Source of the DNA: an uncultured Clostridia bacterium
GTDB taxonomy: Bacteria > Bacillota > Clostridia > Christensenellales > CAG-138
Direction: 5' to 3'
NCBI GenBank assembly: GCA_944336625.1
Contig: CALVLF010000125.1
Location: 1-32,749 of the forward strand
Length of the DNA: 32,749 nt
Shown here: piece by piece, positions 25,112 to 32,749 of the stretch
Numbering within the stretch: position 1 is the stretch's first letter
How the letters are laid out: the number at the start of each line of letters is the position of its first letter
The notes under the pieces: generated by a model
What the model saw: only the letters and a program-made list of their open reading frames with translations
Database searches by the model: none
What the model was told of the DNA's origin: nothing
Position numbers and translations under genes: made by a program

Positions 25112-25918
25112 TCAACTCGCTTTTATGGAAAATAGCATATCTGCCTCCTCCAACGCATGGAGTGCGGGGGACAGATCGAATTCGAAGACCGGCTCCTCCG
25201 GCAGTTCCTTCCGGCCATCGCCCGTATACTTTACGAAGCGAACCTCAGCGGATTCTTTTTCCGCATTAGACAGGACGGTATACTCATAGAGCTCCCCTTT
25301 TTTCGCCAGCTGATAATACAACCGGTGATTTATCTGGAATGTAGTGCGCACCGGCAGATAGGAAAGGGTAAAGGCCAGGGACTTTTCCTCCTCGCCATCT
25401 TCCAAGCCGCTGATATAGATGGAATGCGCATTGGAAGACCATACCTGCCGTACCTGGGAATTTATGTGGGAATCATGGCTATACCAGCCCGAGATATCCT
25501 GGGCGTCAAAATCTGCGCCCCTGCCCCGCTCCTCTCGAACCAGTTCAAAGACCGCATCATCAAAAGCCTGCATATCATGGGTAATGGAAAGGGAAATCCG
25601 GCCGGTATAGAGGCCATTGGGCTCGGACGTCAGGCCTTCCTTTTTCAAATCCATAGAAATTACCCAGGTTCTGGGCACGTCCTCCCCGGCCAGGCGGATA
25701 TTTTCCGTTCCAGTGCCCTGCAGCATCAGCCGCCAGCCCTCCGATGCATCCGCTCGGGCGAGGGTGCCCTCCATGGGGAGACCGTTGACCGTCAACAGGA
25801 CATCGTAGGCCGTTCCGTTGAGATGGATCTCTTCCCCGGCAAAGACCGCCGCAGGTATAAAGCAGCTGATAAAAACCAGCAGGCAGGCCAGCATGCGCAG
25901 GCTATGTTTTTTCTTCAT
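25112..25918 (-). CDS. Exported protein of unknown function
   Basis: I do not recognise this 268-residue protein. It begins MKKKHSLRMLACLLVFISCF and has a clear type I signal peptide with a probable cleavage after AVFA at residue 27, giving a soluble extracellular product. No lipobox, sortase signal or C-terminal membrane helix is visible. The mature part is rich in short beta-like stretches, opens with IHLNGTAYDVLLTVNG, and is fairly acidic; it suggests a beta-sandwich but no named fold can be assigned. The frame is open to 25960; ATG 25918 is chosen because GGGGGGAG lies 5 nt upstream and it gives an ideal signal peptide. It has its own terminator and appears monocistronic. Confidence 0.75.
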   Translation of the reverse strand: MKKKHSLRMLACLLVFISCFIPAAVFAGEEIHLNGTAYDVLLTVNGLPMEGTLARADASEGWRLMLQGTGTENIRLAGEDVPRTWVISMDLKKEGLTSEPNGLYTGRISLSITHDMQAFDDAVFELVREERGRGADFDAQDISGWYSHDSHINSQVRQVWSSNAHSIYISGLEDGEEEKSLAFTLSYLPVRTTFQINHRLYYQLAKKGELYEYTVLSNAEKESAEVRFVKYTGDGRKELPEEPVFEFDLSPALHALEEADMLFSIKAS

Positions 25919-25958
25919 CCCATCTCCCCCCTTTTGGCGAATTCTTCTATTTGTTTTC

Positions 25959-25964
25959 ATTATA
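25959..25964 (-). promoter_or_regulatory. Possible -10 box of the exported-protein gene
   Basis: A perfect minus-strand TATAAT lies 41 nt before the chosen start, immediately after the upstream terminator. The matching -35 is weak (TTGTTT in the terminator loop, 16 nt away), so the promoter is tentative. Confidence 0.35.
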
Positions 25965-25967
25965 ACA

Positions 25968-25997
25968 AAAGGCCGGCATAAAACAAAGCCGGCCTTT
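25968..25997 (-). terminator. Rho-independent terminator of the pheST-PLP enzyme unit
   Basis: A perfect 10-bp stem, AAAGGCCGGC (25968-25977) with GCCGGCCTTT (25988-25997), encloses a 10-nt loop. Transcribed from the minus strand it runs into TTTTGTTATAATG. It lies 19 nt after the stop of the PLP-enzyme gene. Confidence 0.85.
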
Positions 25998-26016
25998 ACG
26001 ATTGGAATGTAAACTT

Positions 26017-27186
26017 TTATAGATGGGCTTTTAGAGCCGTTTTTATGGCTGCCGCAGCGTATTCTATGTTTTCCCGGCTGGTGGCCAGGTTAAATCGGGC
26101 GTGGCAGGGAGCATTTCCCTCAAACCAGGTGCCATAATCCACAGCGATACGGCAGGAATCCTGGAAAAACTTTTCCATTTCCTCCGGCTTAAGATAGGCA
26201 CTAAAGTCGACCCACATCAGGTATGTGCCCTCCAGCGGGGACGGGATAAGGGCGGGATAGTCCGCCAGCAGGCTATCCTTTAAATAGAGGTAATTCCCCC
26301 AGATGATCTCCTTTACCTGCTTAAGCCAGCCCTTGCCGCCCCGATAGGCCGCCTCCAAAGCAATATAACCGAAGGGGTTCCCATCTACGATGTTAATGGT
26401 TTTGACAAATTCGTCAAAGGCCTTGCGCATGCTTGCATCCGGGATGATAACGAAGCAATTTTTGCAGCTAGCTAGGTTAAAGGTCTTGCTGGCGGCGCTC
26501 AGGGTAATGAGCAGGGAATCATAATCTCCCACGGTAGCGCTGGGAATCTGCCGGTGCCCATCGAAAGTAAAATCCTGATGGATTTCATCCGAGAGCACCC
26601 GTACGCCATGCCGCTTGCAGATATCCAGCATGGCTTTCAGCTCCTCCTGCTGCCATACCCTGCCCACGGGATTATGCGGGGAGGAAAGGATCAGCAGCCG
26701 AACCCCTTCTTTTGCAATAGCCGCTTCGAAACGGGTAAAATCCACCGTATACTTGCCCCCGTCATTGCTTAGTTCACAGGAGACGAGGCGCCGGCCATTA
26801 TTCCGTACAGAATGCAGGAAGGGATAGTATACTGGCGTAAGGACCAGGATGCCATCCCCGGGAGCGGTCAGGATCTGGATGAGCCAGTTGATAGCCGGCA
26901 CTACCCCAGGAGCATAGCGAAGCCATTCCCGCTGCAAGGCATAGCCATGCTCCTCCCGTTCCCAATCCAGGATAGCCTGATAATAGCTATCTGGGGGGCT
27001 ATAATAGCCAAACGCGCCGCACTCCAAATATTCTTTTTCCGCATCTATGACGGACTGGGGCACGCGAAAATCCATATCCGCCACCCACAGGGGCAGCAGA
27101 TCCGCCCGGCCGAACCGCTCCTGCAGGCCATCCCACTTTTCGCAGTTCGTATGCCGGCGGTCAACGTAAATGATCGGTTCTTCCAT
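26017..27186 (-). CDS. PatB/MalY-type PLP-dependent aminotransferase / C-S lyase
   Basis: A 389-residue fold-type I PLP enzyme of the MalY/PatB branch; known members cleave the C-S bond of cystathionine or cysteine conjugates, and some transaminate. Motifs seen: DRRHTNCEKWD and LPLWVADMDF at the N-terminus, SSPHNPVGRVW, LSDEIHQDF (Asp200 binds the PLP ring nitrogen), and the Schiff-base lysine Lys234 in SAASKTFNLAS. The frame is open to 27240; ATG 27186 is chosen for AAGGAAGG 5 nt upstream. It begins 22 nt after the pheT stop with no terminator between, so it is probably transcribed with pheST under the Phe T-box. The exact substrate is unknown. Confidence 0.9.
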   Translation of the reverse strand: MEEPIIYVDRRHTNCEKWDGLQERFGRADLLPLWVADMDFRVPQSVIDAEKEYLECGAFGYYSPPDSYYQAILDWEREEHGYALQREWLRYAPGVVPAINWLIQILTAPGDGILVLTPVYYPFLHSVRNNGRRLVSCELSNDGGKYTVDFTRFEAAIAKEGVRLLILSSPHNPVGRVWQQEELKAMLDICKRHGVRVLSDEIHQDFTFDGHRQIPSATVGDYDSLLITLSAASKTFNLASCKNCFVIIPDASMRKAFDEFVKTINIVDGNPFGYIALEAAYRGGKGWLKQVKEIIWGNYLYLKDSLLADYPALIPSPLEGTYLMWVDFSAYLKPEEMEKFFQDSCRIAVDYGTWFEGNAPCHARFNLATSRENIEYAAAAIKTALKAHL

Positions 27187-27208
27187 AACGGCCTTCCTTT
27201 TTGGGAGC

Positions 27209-29611
27209 TTATGCCCGCAGCTCCGCTCCCAGACGGGCACTCAGGGACTTGACCAGAGCATCCATGGCGCCGCTGATATCCCCATCGGTCAGGGTGCGAT
27301 CCTCCGCCCGGAGGGTATAGGAATAGGCCATGCTCTTCTTGCCTTCGGGAATGCCCTTGCCGCGGTATACATCAAAAAGGGCAACGTTTTCCAGGATCAC
27401 TTTTACCGGCGCCTGCTCGATGGCCTTGCGGACCTGCTCCGCCGTTACGCTTTCATCCACCACAACGGCGATATCCCGGGGTACCACAGGATACTTGGGC
27501 AGGGCATGGTAGGTTCTAGTCCGGGGGAAACGCTCCATGAGTTTTTCCATGGCAATTTCCGCGATATAGCATTTCTGGGGAATGCCGTAGGCCTTTTGGG
27601 TATCCGGATGGATGGTCCCCATTTCTCCTACGGCTTCGCCCTGCAGATACAGCACAGCCTTCTGCCCGGGCTGGAAGTATTCTCCGCCCCCGGGCGCTAC
27701 AGAGAATTCTTCATCCAAGCCCAACCGCTCCATCAGTATCTCGATGGCGCCCTTGAGCGTAAAGAAGTCCTCCCCTTCCCCTGTGAAGGCAAAGCCCAGC
27801 ATCCGCCGCTCCTCCGCAAGATCCGGATTATTGTCTACATGTACGTTTCCTACCTCGAAAAAGCGTCCCTGGCCGGTTTTCCGGTTGCAGTTCAGGGCTA
27901 CGGATTTGAGCATGCCGGGCAGGAGGGTCGTGCGCATCAGGCTCTGATCCTCTCCGAAGGGATTCAGCAGCTTGACGGCCAGGCGCTTTTCATCCCCTTC
28001 CGGCAGGCGGAGGGCATTCAGGTCGCCTGGGCCGATGAAGTTGTAATTGTACATCTCATAGCTGCCCAGCAGAACGCAGATATCCTTGATCTTATCCTCC
28101 TGGCTGCAGGCAAGGCTCAGGCGGCCCCGGAAGGTATCGCCCCGCATAAGGGTAGGCGGGATATTATCATAGCCGTAAATCCGGCCTACTTCCTCGGCGA
28201 TATCCCAGTCCGTCTCAATGCTGCTTTCAATATCCACCCGGTAATGTGGTACGGTAATCTTCAGGGCGTCCCCCTCTACCCGGGCAGGAATGTTGATGGT
28301 ATCCAGCATGGCAGCCATTTCGGCCCCGGTGAATTTTGTATTGAGAATTCGGTTCACATGAGCGATATCCGCCGAAACAACCCGGTCCGCCGTATCCACA
28401 TTGCAAACGTCGATGGCTTTTCCTACAACCCGGCCGGCTCCCAGTTCATCCACCAGTTCAATGGCCCGCTGGGAAGCAAGCATAGCGTTTACCGGCTCCA
28501 CGCCCTTGATAAAGCGGGCAGCCGCGTCGGTAACATGGTGAAGCTCCCGCGTGGTATGGCGGATGCTGCTGCCCTTGAACACCGCCGCTTCAAAGAGGAC
28601 CACTTTCGTATTTTCCGTGATCTCGCTATTTTCTCCGCCCATAACGCCGGCAATCCCTACGCCCTTGGTAGGGTCGGCGATCAGAAGCATATCCGGGGTC
28701 GTGGCCCGCTCTTTGCTATCCAGGGTGACTACCTTTTCGCCAGGCTGGGCCTTGCGCACCACGATATGCCCGTCGGCCACACAGCTTAAATCGAAGGCGT
28801 GCATGGGATGGCCATATTCCACCATGACGTAGTTGGTGATATCTACGATATTATTGATGGGCCGAAGGCCTACGGCCCGGAGTTTTTTCTGCATCCAGCG
28901 GGGGCTGGGCGCAATCTTGATATCCGTCACGACCCGGGCCACATACCGGGGGCAAAGGTCCGGCGCCAGCACATCCACCGCCGCATATTCGGAGGCATCC
29001 CCAGCGCCCTGGATATCCCGGATCACGGGCTCCCGGAATTTCTGCCCTAGGGCCGCCGCTGCTTCCCGGCAGATGCCGATAATGCTGGCGCAGTCCGCCC
29101 GGTTGGGGGTAAGCTCTATATCGAAAACCACATCATCCATGCCCACGGCTTCCTGAATGGGCTGGCCCAGGGGATGGTCGCCCTGAAGAATCAGGATGCC
29201 ATAGACCTCAGCACCAGGATAGTCTTCTTCGGTCAGCCCCAGCTCCTTACCAGAGCAGAGCATGCCCGCGCTATGGACCCCCCGCATGTTGGTGGGATGA
29301 ATGACGATGCCGTCCATAAGCTGGGCGCCATCCAGGGCCACGGGCACCAGAGCGCCCTCAAAGATGTTGCTTGCGCCGGTAACGATAGTCAGCTTTTCGG
29401 ACTCCCCAATATCCAGGGAGCAGATCTGCAGCTTATCCGCGTTTGGATGCTTGGATATGGCCGTGATGCGGCCCACCACCGTATTGGTTATGGGCATTTC
29501 CGGCTCCACACCGGCGATCTCAAAGCCACGCCACATCATCAGCTCCACGAAGCGGTCTATGCTCACGTTGAAATCCACATATTCTTTCAGCCATTTCAAA
29601 GGCAATTTCAT
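27209..29611 (-). CDS. pheT: Phenylalanine-tRNA ligase beta subunit
   Basis: An 800-residue beta subunit of the alpha2-beta2 PheRS. The N-terminal MKLPLKWLKEYVDF segment leads into an EMAP-like tRNA-binding domain (about 40-150), then the B3/4 editing domain, B5, the catalytic-like domain and a C-terminal FDX-ACB anticodon-binding domain that starts near FPRTRTYHALPKYPVVPRDIAVV. Length is normal. The gene follows pheS by 18 nt. A long open frame on the opposite strand (27170-28789) is a composition shadow and not a gene. Confidence 0.97.
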   Translation of the reverse strand: MKLPLKWLKEYVDFNVSIDRFVELMMWRGFEIAGVEPEMPITNTVVGRITAISKHPNADKLQICSLDIGESEKLTIVTGASNIFEGALVPVALDGAQLMDGIVIHPTNMRGVHSAGMLCSGKELGLTEEDYPGAEVYGILILQGDHPLGQPIQEAVGMDDVVFDIELTPNRADCASIIGICREAAAALGQKFREPVIRDIQGAGDASEYAAVDVLAPDLCPRYVARVVTDIKIAPSPRWMQKKLRAVGLRPINNIVDITNYVMVEYGHPMHAFDLSCVADGHIVVRKAQPGEKVVTLDSKERATTPDMLLIADPTKGVGIAGVMGGENSEITENTKVVLFEAAVFKGSSIRHTTRELHHVTDAAARFIKGVEPVNAMLASQRAIELVDELGAGRVVGKAIDVCNVDTADRVVSADIAHVNRILNTKFTGAEMAAMLDTINIPARVEGDALKITVPHYRVDIESSIETDWDIAEEVGRIYGYDNIPPTLMRGDTFRGRLSLACSQEDKIKDICVLLGSYEMYNYNFIGPGDLNALRLPEGDEKRLAVKLLNPFGEDQSLMRTTLLPGMLKSVALNCNRKTGQGRFFEVGNVHVDNNPDLAEERRMLGFAFTGEGEDFFTLKGAIEILMERLGLDEEFSVAPGGGEYFQPGQKAVLYLQGEAVGEMGTIHPDTQKAYGIPQKCYIAEIAMEKLMERFPRTRTYHALPKYPVVPRDIAVVVDESVTAEQVRKAIEQAPVKVILENVALFDVYRGKGIPEGKKSMAYSYTLRAEDRTLTDGDISGAMDALVKSLSARLGAELRA

Positions 29612-29629
29612 GTTAGCTTCTCCCTTCCC

Positions 29630-30652
29630 TTAGAACTGTTTGAGGAAACGCGCGTCGTTCTCGTACTCCAGACGGATATCCGTAATGCCGTGCTTGAGGC
29701 TGGTGATCCTGTCTACGCCAACGCCAAAGGCTACGCCCTTCCATTCCTTGGGATCTAGGCCGCAGTTTTCGATGATATGGGGATTGGATACGCCGCAGCC
29801 CAAAATCTCCAGCCAGCCCGTTCCCTTGCAGGCCCGGCAACCCTTGCCACCGCAGAGGGTGCAGCTGATATCCACCTCAGCCGAGGGCTCCGTAAAGGGA
29901 AAGTAGCTGGGGCGGAACCGCATGCGTACTTCTTCCCCGAAAACGGTATGGATAAAGGTGAGTAAAATGCCCTTCAGATCCGCCAGGGTAATATCCCGGT
30001 CTACCACAAAGCCTTCGATCTGCATAAAGACGGGGCTGTGGCTGGCATCCACCTCATCTACCCGGAATACGCGCCCGGGCATGATGAGCCGGAAGGGCGG
30101 CTCCACATTCAGCAGAGCCCTGGCCTCACAGGGGCTGGTGTGGGTCCGCAGAACCACCCGGTCGTTCACATAAAAAGTATCTTGCATATCCCGGGCAGGA
30201 TGATCCAGGGGCAGGTTCAGCTTGGTGAAGTTATAGTCGTCATATTCCACCTCCGGGCCTTCAAAGGTGGTAAAGCCCATGCCGATGAGGGCGTCCCGGA
30301 TCTCCCGATAGGTCTGGGTCATGGGATGCAGGCGGCCGGGCAGGCGGCCGGGCTTCCCCGGCTCCGTTACATCCAGGGCTTCCTTTTGGAAGCGCAGGGC
30401 CTGCATCTTCTCGCCGACCTCTGTCTTTCGTTTAGCCAGCTCCCCTTCCAGCTCCTTTTTGACCGCGTTCGCAGCCTGTCCTAAAGCAGCCCGCTCTTCC
30501 TTGCTCAGCTTGCCCATGCTCCTGAGGATTCCCGTAAGCGTGCCGTTCCGGCCCAGGATGGATACGTTGATCTCATCCAGCTCTGCCCCATCCTGGGCTG
30601 CCTTAAGCCGGGCCAGGGTTTCCTGGCGGATTTTTTCCAGTGACTCCAGCAT
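29630..30652 (-). CDS. pheS: Phenylalanine-tRNA ligase alpha subunit
   Basis: A 340-residue catalytic subunit that attaches phenylalanine to its tRNA. An N-terminal coiled coil (about 1-85) is followed by the class II core: HPMTQTYREIRDALIGMGFTTFEGPEVE, the RVFRVDEVDASHSPVFMQIEG region (motif 2) and GVAFGVGVDRITSL (motif 3). A cysteine-rich insert (CTLCGGKGCRACKGTGW) sits ahead of motif 3; similar CxxC inserts occur in other Firmicutes PheS. The frame is open to 30694; ATG 30652 is used because GGAGGAAGG directly precedes it and the longer form would run into the T-box leader. Confidence 0.97.
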   Translation of the reverse strand: MLESLEKIRQETLARLKAAQDGAELDEINVSILGRNGTLTGILRSMGKLSKEERAALGQAANAVKKELEGELAKRKTEVGEKMQALRFQKEALDVTEPGKPGRLPGRLHPMTQTYREIRDALIGMGFTTFEGPEVEYDDYNFTKLNLPLDHPARDMQDTFYVNDRVVLRTHTSPCEARALLNVEPPFRLIMPGRVFRVDEVDASHSPVFMQIEGFVVDRDITLADLKGILLTFIHTVFGEEVRMRFRPSYFPFTEPSAEVDISCTLCGGKGCRACKGTGWLEILGCGVSNPHIIENCGLDPKEWKGVAFGVGVDRITSLKHGITDIRLEYENDARFLKQF

Positions 30653-30670
30653 TATCCTTCCTCCAATAGT

Positions 30671-30912
30671 GAAAATAATAAAAGTGCGCCTCATCCCAAG
30701 GGACGAAGGCGCGCTCGTGGTACCACCCTATTTCGCCCTGCAAGCACAGGGCCTTTTCCGCTGTATCGGGCTTACCCGGCGCCAACTACTACCCGCCCTT
30801 CAGCAGGATTCCCCAGCGCGGCTCAGGAGGGAACTTATGCAGCGTTTCCATGGGGGCCATTCCAGCCACCGGCCCTCTCTGTACCATAGTGGGCGCTGCT
30901 TTTCTCCGTCAC
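30671..30912 (-). promoter_or_regulatory. T-box riboswitch (phenylalanine) of pheST
   Basis: The leader on the minus strand carries the T-box core AGGGTGGTACCACGAG (within 30708-30729). It overlaps the 5' arm of a terminator hairpin at 30686-30712, which ends in ACTTTTATTATTTT. Stem I closes through GGAG (near 30904-30907) with CTCC (30826-30829) and an upper helix GCAGCG/CGCTGC; the internal loop between them holds TTC at 30831-30833, a phenylalanine codon as specifier. An AGAGAG and GGTGGCTGGAA distal region is also present. Uncharged tRNA-Phe should stabilise the antiterminator and switch on pheST. This accounts for most of the gene-free stretch 30653-31016. Confidence 0.93.
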
Positions 30913-30928
30913 AGCCATATTATTGGCT

Positions 30929-30957
30929 ATTTTAACACATTCGATGGAAGAAAGCAA
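30929..30957 (-). promoter_or_regulatory. Sigma-A promoter of the pheST operon
   Basis: On the minus strand TTGCTT (30952-30957), a 17-nt spacer and TAAAAT (30929-30934), a few bases before the start of the T-box leader. The remainder of the gap up to 31016 shows no gene and no clear terminator for the MBL gene. Confidence 0.7.
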
Positions 30958-31016
30958 TGCGCACAGTTCCCGGCTGCTAATTTTTATGAATCCATCAACT
31001 TGCTTTTATCCGCTCC

Positions 31017-32600
31017 CTATTCCCATTTTTGCAGGAGGGAATCCAGATCCGCGGCCAGCTTTTCCGCCTGCTCCCCCCGGGCGCCGGCAGCCAGCTGCAT
31101 CAGACGGGACAGGCGGGACAGGATGCTCTCTACCGAGGTAACCGTCTTTTCCGCTTCGCGCTTGAGCTCCACCGCCGGCTCCCGCTGCGTCAGGCCCGTA
31201 CTCAAGTCGTATTCTTCAAACAGCTCAGGCACCGTTACCCCATAGCCCAGGGAGCGAACCGCCGCAGCAAAATGGTTGATCACGTCCTTTTCACCATGCA
31301 CCAGGAATACGCGAGCGGGCTTTTGGGGGATTTCCCGAAGCCAGGATAGCAGCTCATCCCGGCCCGCATGGCCGGAAAAGCCGGAAATCTGGACGATGTT
31401 GGCGTTGACAATCACCTGCTCGCCAAACATCTTAACCCGTTTGGCCCCATCCACCAGCATCCGGCCCAGGGTGCCAACGGCCTGATAGCCTGCAAAGACC
31501 ACCGTGCTGTCCGCCCGGTACAGATTATGCTTGAGATGGTGACGGATACGCCCTGCGTCGCACATGCCGGAAGAGGAGATGATGATATTACAGCCGGGTT
31601 GGGCGTTGATCTGCTTGCTTTCCTCTGCCGTCTGTGCGATGCGCAGATTTGGGAATTCGAAAAGATCCCCTTCCCGGGCCATCTCCAGGGCTTCCTGATC
31701 ATAATTTTCCTTGGTGCAGCTTTCATAAATTCGCGTAGCCTTGATGCCCAGAGGGCTATCCAGGTAAACGGGAATCTTTTCCAGCCCCGGTACCGTCCCT
31801 TCCATAAGCATGCGCTTGATATAGTACAGCAGTTCCTGTGTCCTGCCTACAGCAAAGGAAGGGATAACGATATTGCCCCCCCGGGCGATGCCATTGCGAA
31901 GCACCTGGGCGAACTCCGCCTCTTTTTCCGTATCTGTGGTAACGCTATGGTTCCTGTCCCCATAGGTACTTTCCATGATAAGATAGTCCGCCCCTTCCAG
32001 GGAATCTGGATCGTTGAGAATAGGCCGGTCTCCCCGCCCCAGGTCGCCGGAGAAAGCCAGGCGGACCGTTTTCCCCGCTTCCGTAACCCATAGTTCAATG
32101 GCAGCGCTGCCCAACAGATGCCCTACGTTGGTAAACCGTGCCCGCACACCAGGGCAGACCTCAAAGACCGTATCATAGGGTATGCCTTTGAACCGCTCGC
32201 AGGCCATAGCCGCATCCTTTATGGTATACAAGGGCTCGGCCGGGGGCTTGCCTGCCCGCAGGTTTTTGCGGGTCTGCTCCTCTGCATCCTGTTCCTGAAT
32301 ATGGGCGCTGTCCGCCAGCATGATCTCGCAGAGCTTTGCCGTGGCAATGGTGCTGAAAATCGGCCCTTTGAATCCGCGCTTGGCTAAAAGGGGAACGAGC
32401 CCCGTATGATCTATATGCGCATGGGTTACAAGAAGCGCCGTAATCTCCCGAGGGTCAAAGGGAAACTCTCCATTGGGCAGCGTTTTCTCATCCGCGCCCT
32501 GGCGCATACCGCAATCTACAAGAATGTTTCCGCCAGTAAACCGGATAAGGTGACAAGAACCTGTTACCGCCTGGGCGGCGCCGCAAAACTTGATTTTCAT
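31017..32600 (-). CDS. Beta-CASP metallo-beta-lactamase-fold ribonuclease-like protein
   Basis: A 527-residue MBL-fold protein with an inserted beta-CASP domain, the architecture of RNA-processing nucleases such as CPSF73-like proteins. The MBL metal site is complete: HAHIDH (His60, His62, Asp64, His65), GHLLGSAAIEL, SGDLGRGD, and the late histidines in SGFSGHAGRDELL and FLVHGEKDV. The beta-CASP part includes PSFAVGRTQELLYYI, PVYLDSPLG and ISSSGMCDAGRIRHHL. A C-terminal tail of about 70 residues is charged and likely helical. It is not RNase J by its length and sequence. GGAGC lies 6 nt before ATG 32600. The biological RNA target is unknown. Confidence 0.9.
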   Translation of the reverse strand: MKIKFCGAAQAVTGSCHLIRFTGGNILVDCGMRQGADEKTLPNGEFPFDPREITALLVTHAHIDHTGLVPLLAKRGFKGPIFSTIATAKLCEIMLADSAHIQEQDAEEQTRKNLRAGKPPAEPLYTIKDAAMACERFKGIPYDTVFEVCPGVRARFTNVGHLLGSAAIELWVTEAGKTVRLAFSGDLGRGDRPILNDPDSLEGADYLIMESTYGDRNHSVTTDTEKEAEFAQVLRNGIARGGNIVIPSFAVGRTQELLYYIKRMLMEGTVPGLEKIPVYLDSPLGIKATRIYESCTKENYDQEALEMAREGDLFEFPNLRIAQTAEESKQINAQPGCNIIISSSGMCDAGRIRHHLKHNLYRADSTVVFAGYQAVGTLGRMLVDGAKRVKMFGEQVIVNANIVQISGFSGHAGRDELLSWLREIPQKPARVFLVHGEKDVINHFAAAVRSLGYGVTVPELFEEYDLSTGLTQREPAVELKREAEKTVTSVESILSRLSRLMQLAAGARGEQAEKLAADLDSLLQKWE

Positions 32601-32634
32601 GGGTTATGCTCCTTTATTTAGGTTGTTTTCTTTT

Positions 32635-32674
32635 AAAAACCATTCTCTATAGTTTTTTTCTCCTGATGGTTTTT
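32635..32674 (-). repeat. Inverted repeat in the leader of the beta-CASP gene
   Basis: AAAAACCAT (32635-32643) and ATGGTTTTT (32666-32674) are perfect 9-bp inverted repeats with a 22-nt A/T-rich loop. They fall directly after the -10 box and so occupy the 5' end of the transcript. It could be a leader hairpin or an operator. Confidence 0.55.
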
Positions 32675-32683
32675 ATTATACCA
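32675..32683 (-). promoter_or_regulatory. Extended -10 promoter of the beta-CASP gene
   Basis: Minus-strand TGGTATAAT (32675-32683) provides an extended -10 with a perfect TATAAT; no good -35 is visible. The remaining bases to 32749 show no gene that I can support. Confidence 0.6.
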
Positions 32684-32749
32684 CGCTGCGCAGGGCAAAA
32701 CGGTGCACTTTTCGGGAGGAAATGGCAAGCAAAAAGGGGCATTGTGCTT

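Noticed and set aside
27170..28789. Long open frame (539 codons) on the plus strand opposite pheT
   Set aside because: It is entirely antisense to pheT and the start of the PLP gene, shows no recognisable motifs and has a low-complexity translation typical of GC-rich shadow frames. pheT matches its family over its full length.
30305..30365. Short tandem repeat (gcaggcggccgg twice) in pheS as a possible duplication or slippage site
   Set aside because: The encoded GRLPGRLHP segment keeps frame and normal spacing to the HPxTQ motif, so it is most likely ordinary sequence.
1..32749. CRISPR array, tRNA or rRNA genes, prophage or intact insertion sequence
   Set aside because: No regularly spaced repeats, no cloverleaf-type or rRNA-like sequence, and no transposase or phage structural motifs were seen on either strand.

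Overview
The window is an ordinary stretch of bacterial chromosome, most likely from a moderately GC-rich member of the Clostridia (Bacillota). Three things point there. The gene order yicC-gmk-rpoZ-coaBC-priA-def-fmt-rsmB-rlmN-prpC-prkC-rsgA-rpe is the classic Firmicutes order. A T-box leader precedes pheST. Ribosome binding sites are strong AGGAGG types and promoters are sigma-A-like. Genus or species cannot be read from the sequence.

Layout. (1) 1-493 is the least ordinary part: an AT-rich, broken 3' end of a metallo-beta-lactamase-fold gene with an in-frame TAG, then a nested palindrome, then a perfect 17-bp terminator hairpin. (2) 494-5702 is an accessory cassette: a SAM-dependent methyltransferase (-), diverging from a TetR regulator (+) and two half-ABC transporters (+). 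A tandem palindromic operator overlaps the tetR promoter. (3) 5869-19192 (-) is a 13-gene housekeeping operon for tRNA and protein N-terminal formyl handling, rRNA methylation, replication restart, CoA synthesis, nucleotide metabolism, the PASTA kinase/phosphatase pair, ribosome GTPase and pentose epimerase. Most junctions overlap or nearly touch; the two exceptions are coaBC-priA (hairpin) and priA-def (internal promoter). (4) 19281-23481 (-) holds pcrA-ligA. (5) 23630-25918 (-) holds a CLC-type anion transporter and an unrecognised exported protein, each apparently with its own terminator. (6) 26017-30957 (-) is a T-box(Phe)-controlled pheS-pheT unit followed without a terminator by a PatB/MalY-type PLP enzyme. 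(7) 31017-32683 (-) is a beta-CASP MBL-fold nuclease with a hairpin leader.

No rRNA or tRNA gene, CRISPR array, intact insertion sequence or prophage was seen, and I found no convincing undescribed multi-gene system. The best leads are: the TetR operator and ABC cassette; the PLP enzyme placed under a phenylalanine T-box; the absence of remA from an otherwise complete conserved operon; the altered selectivity motif of the CLC protein; and the decayed left edge with its palindromic element. Several gene starts are shorter than the longest open frame, because a ribosome binding site, promoter position or family start decides them; each case is stated in its entry.
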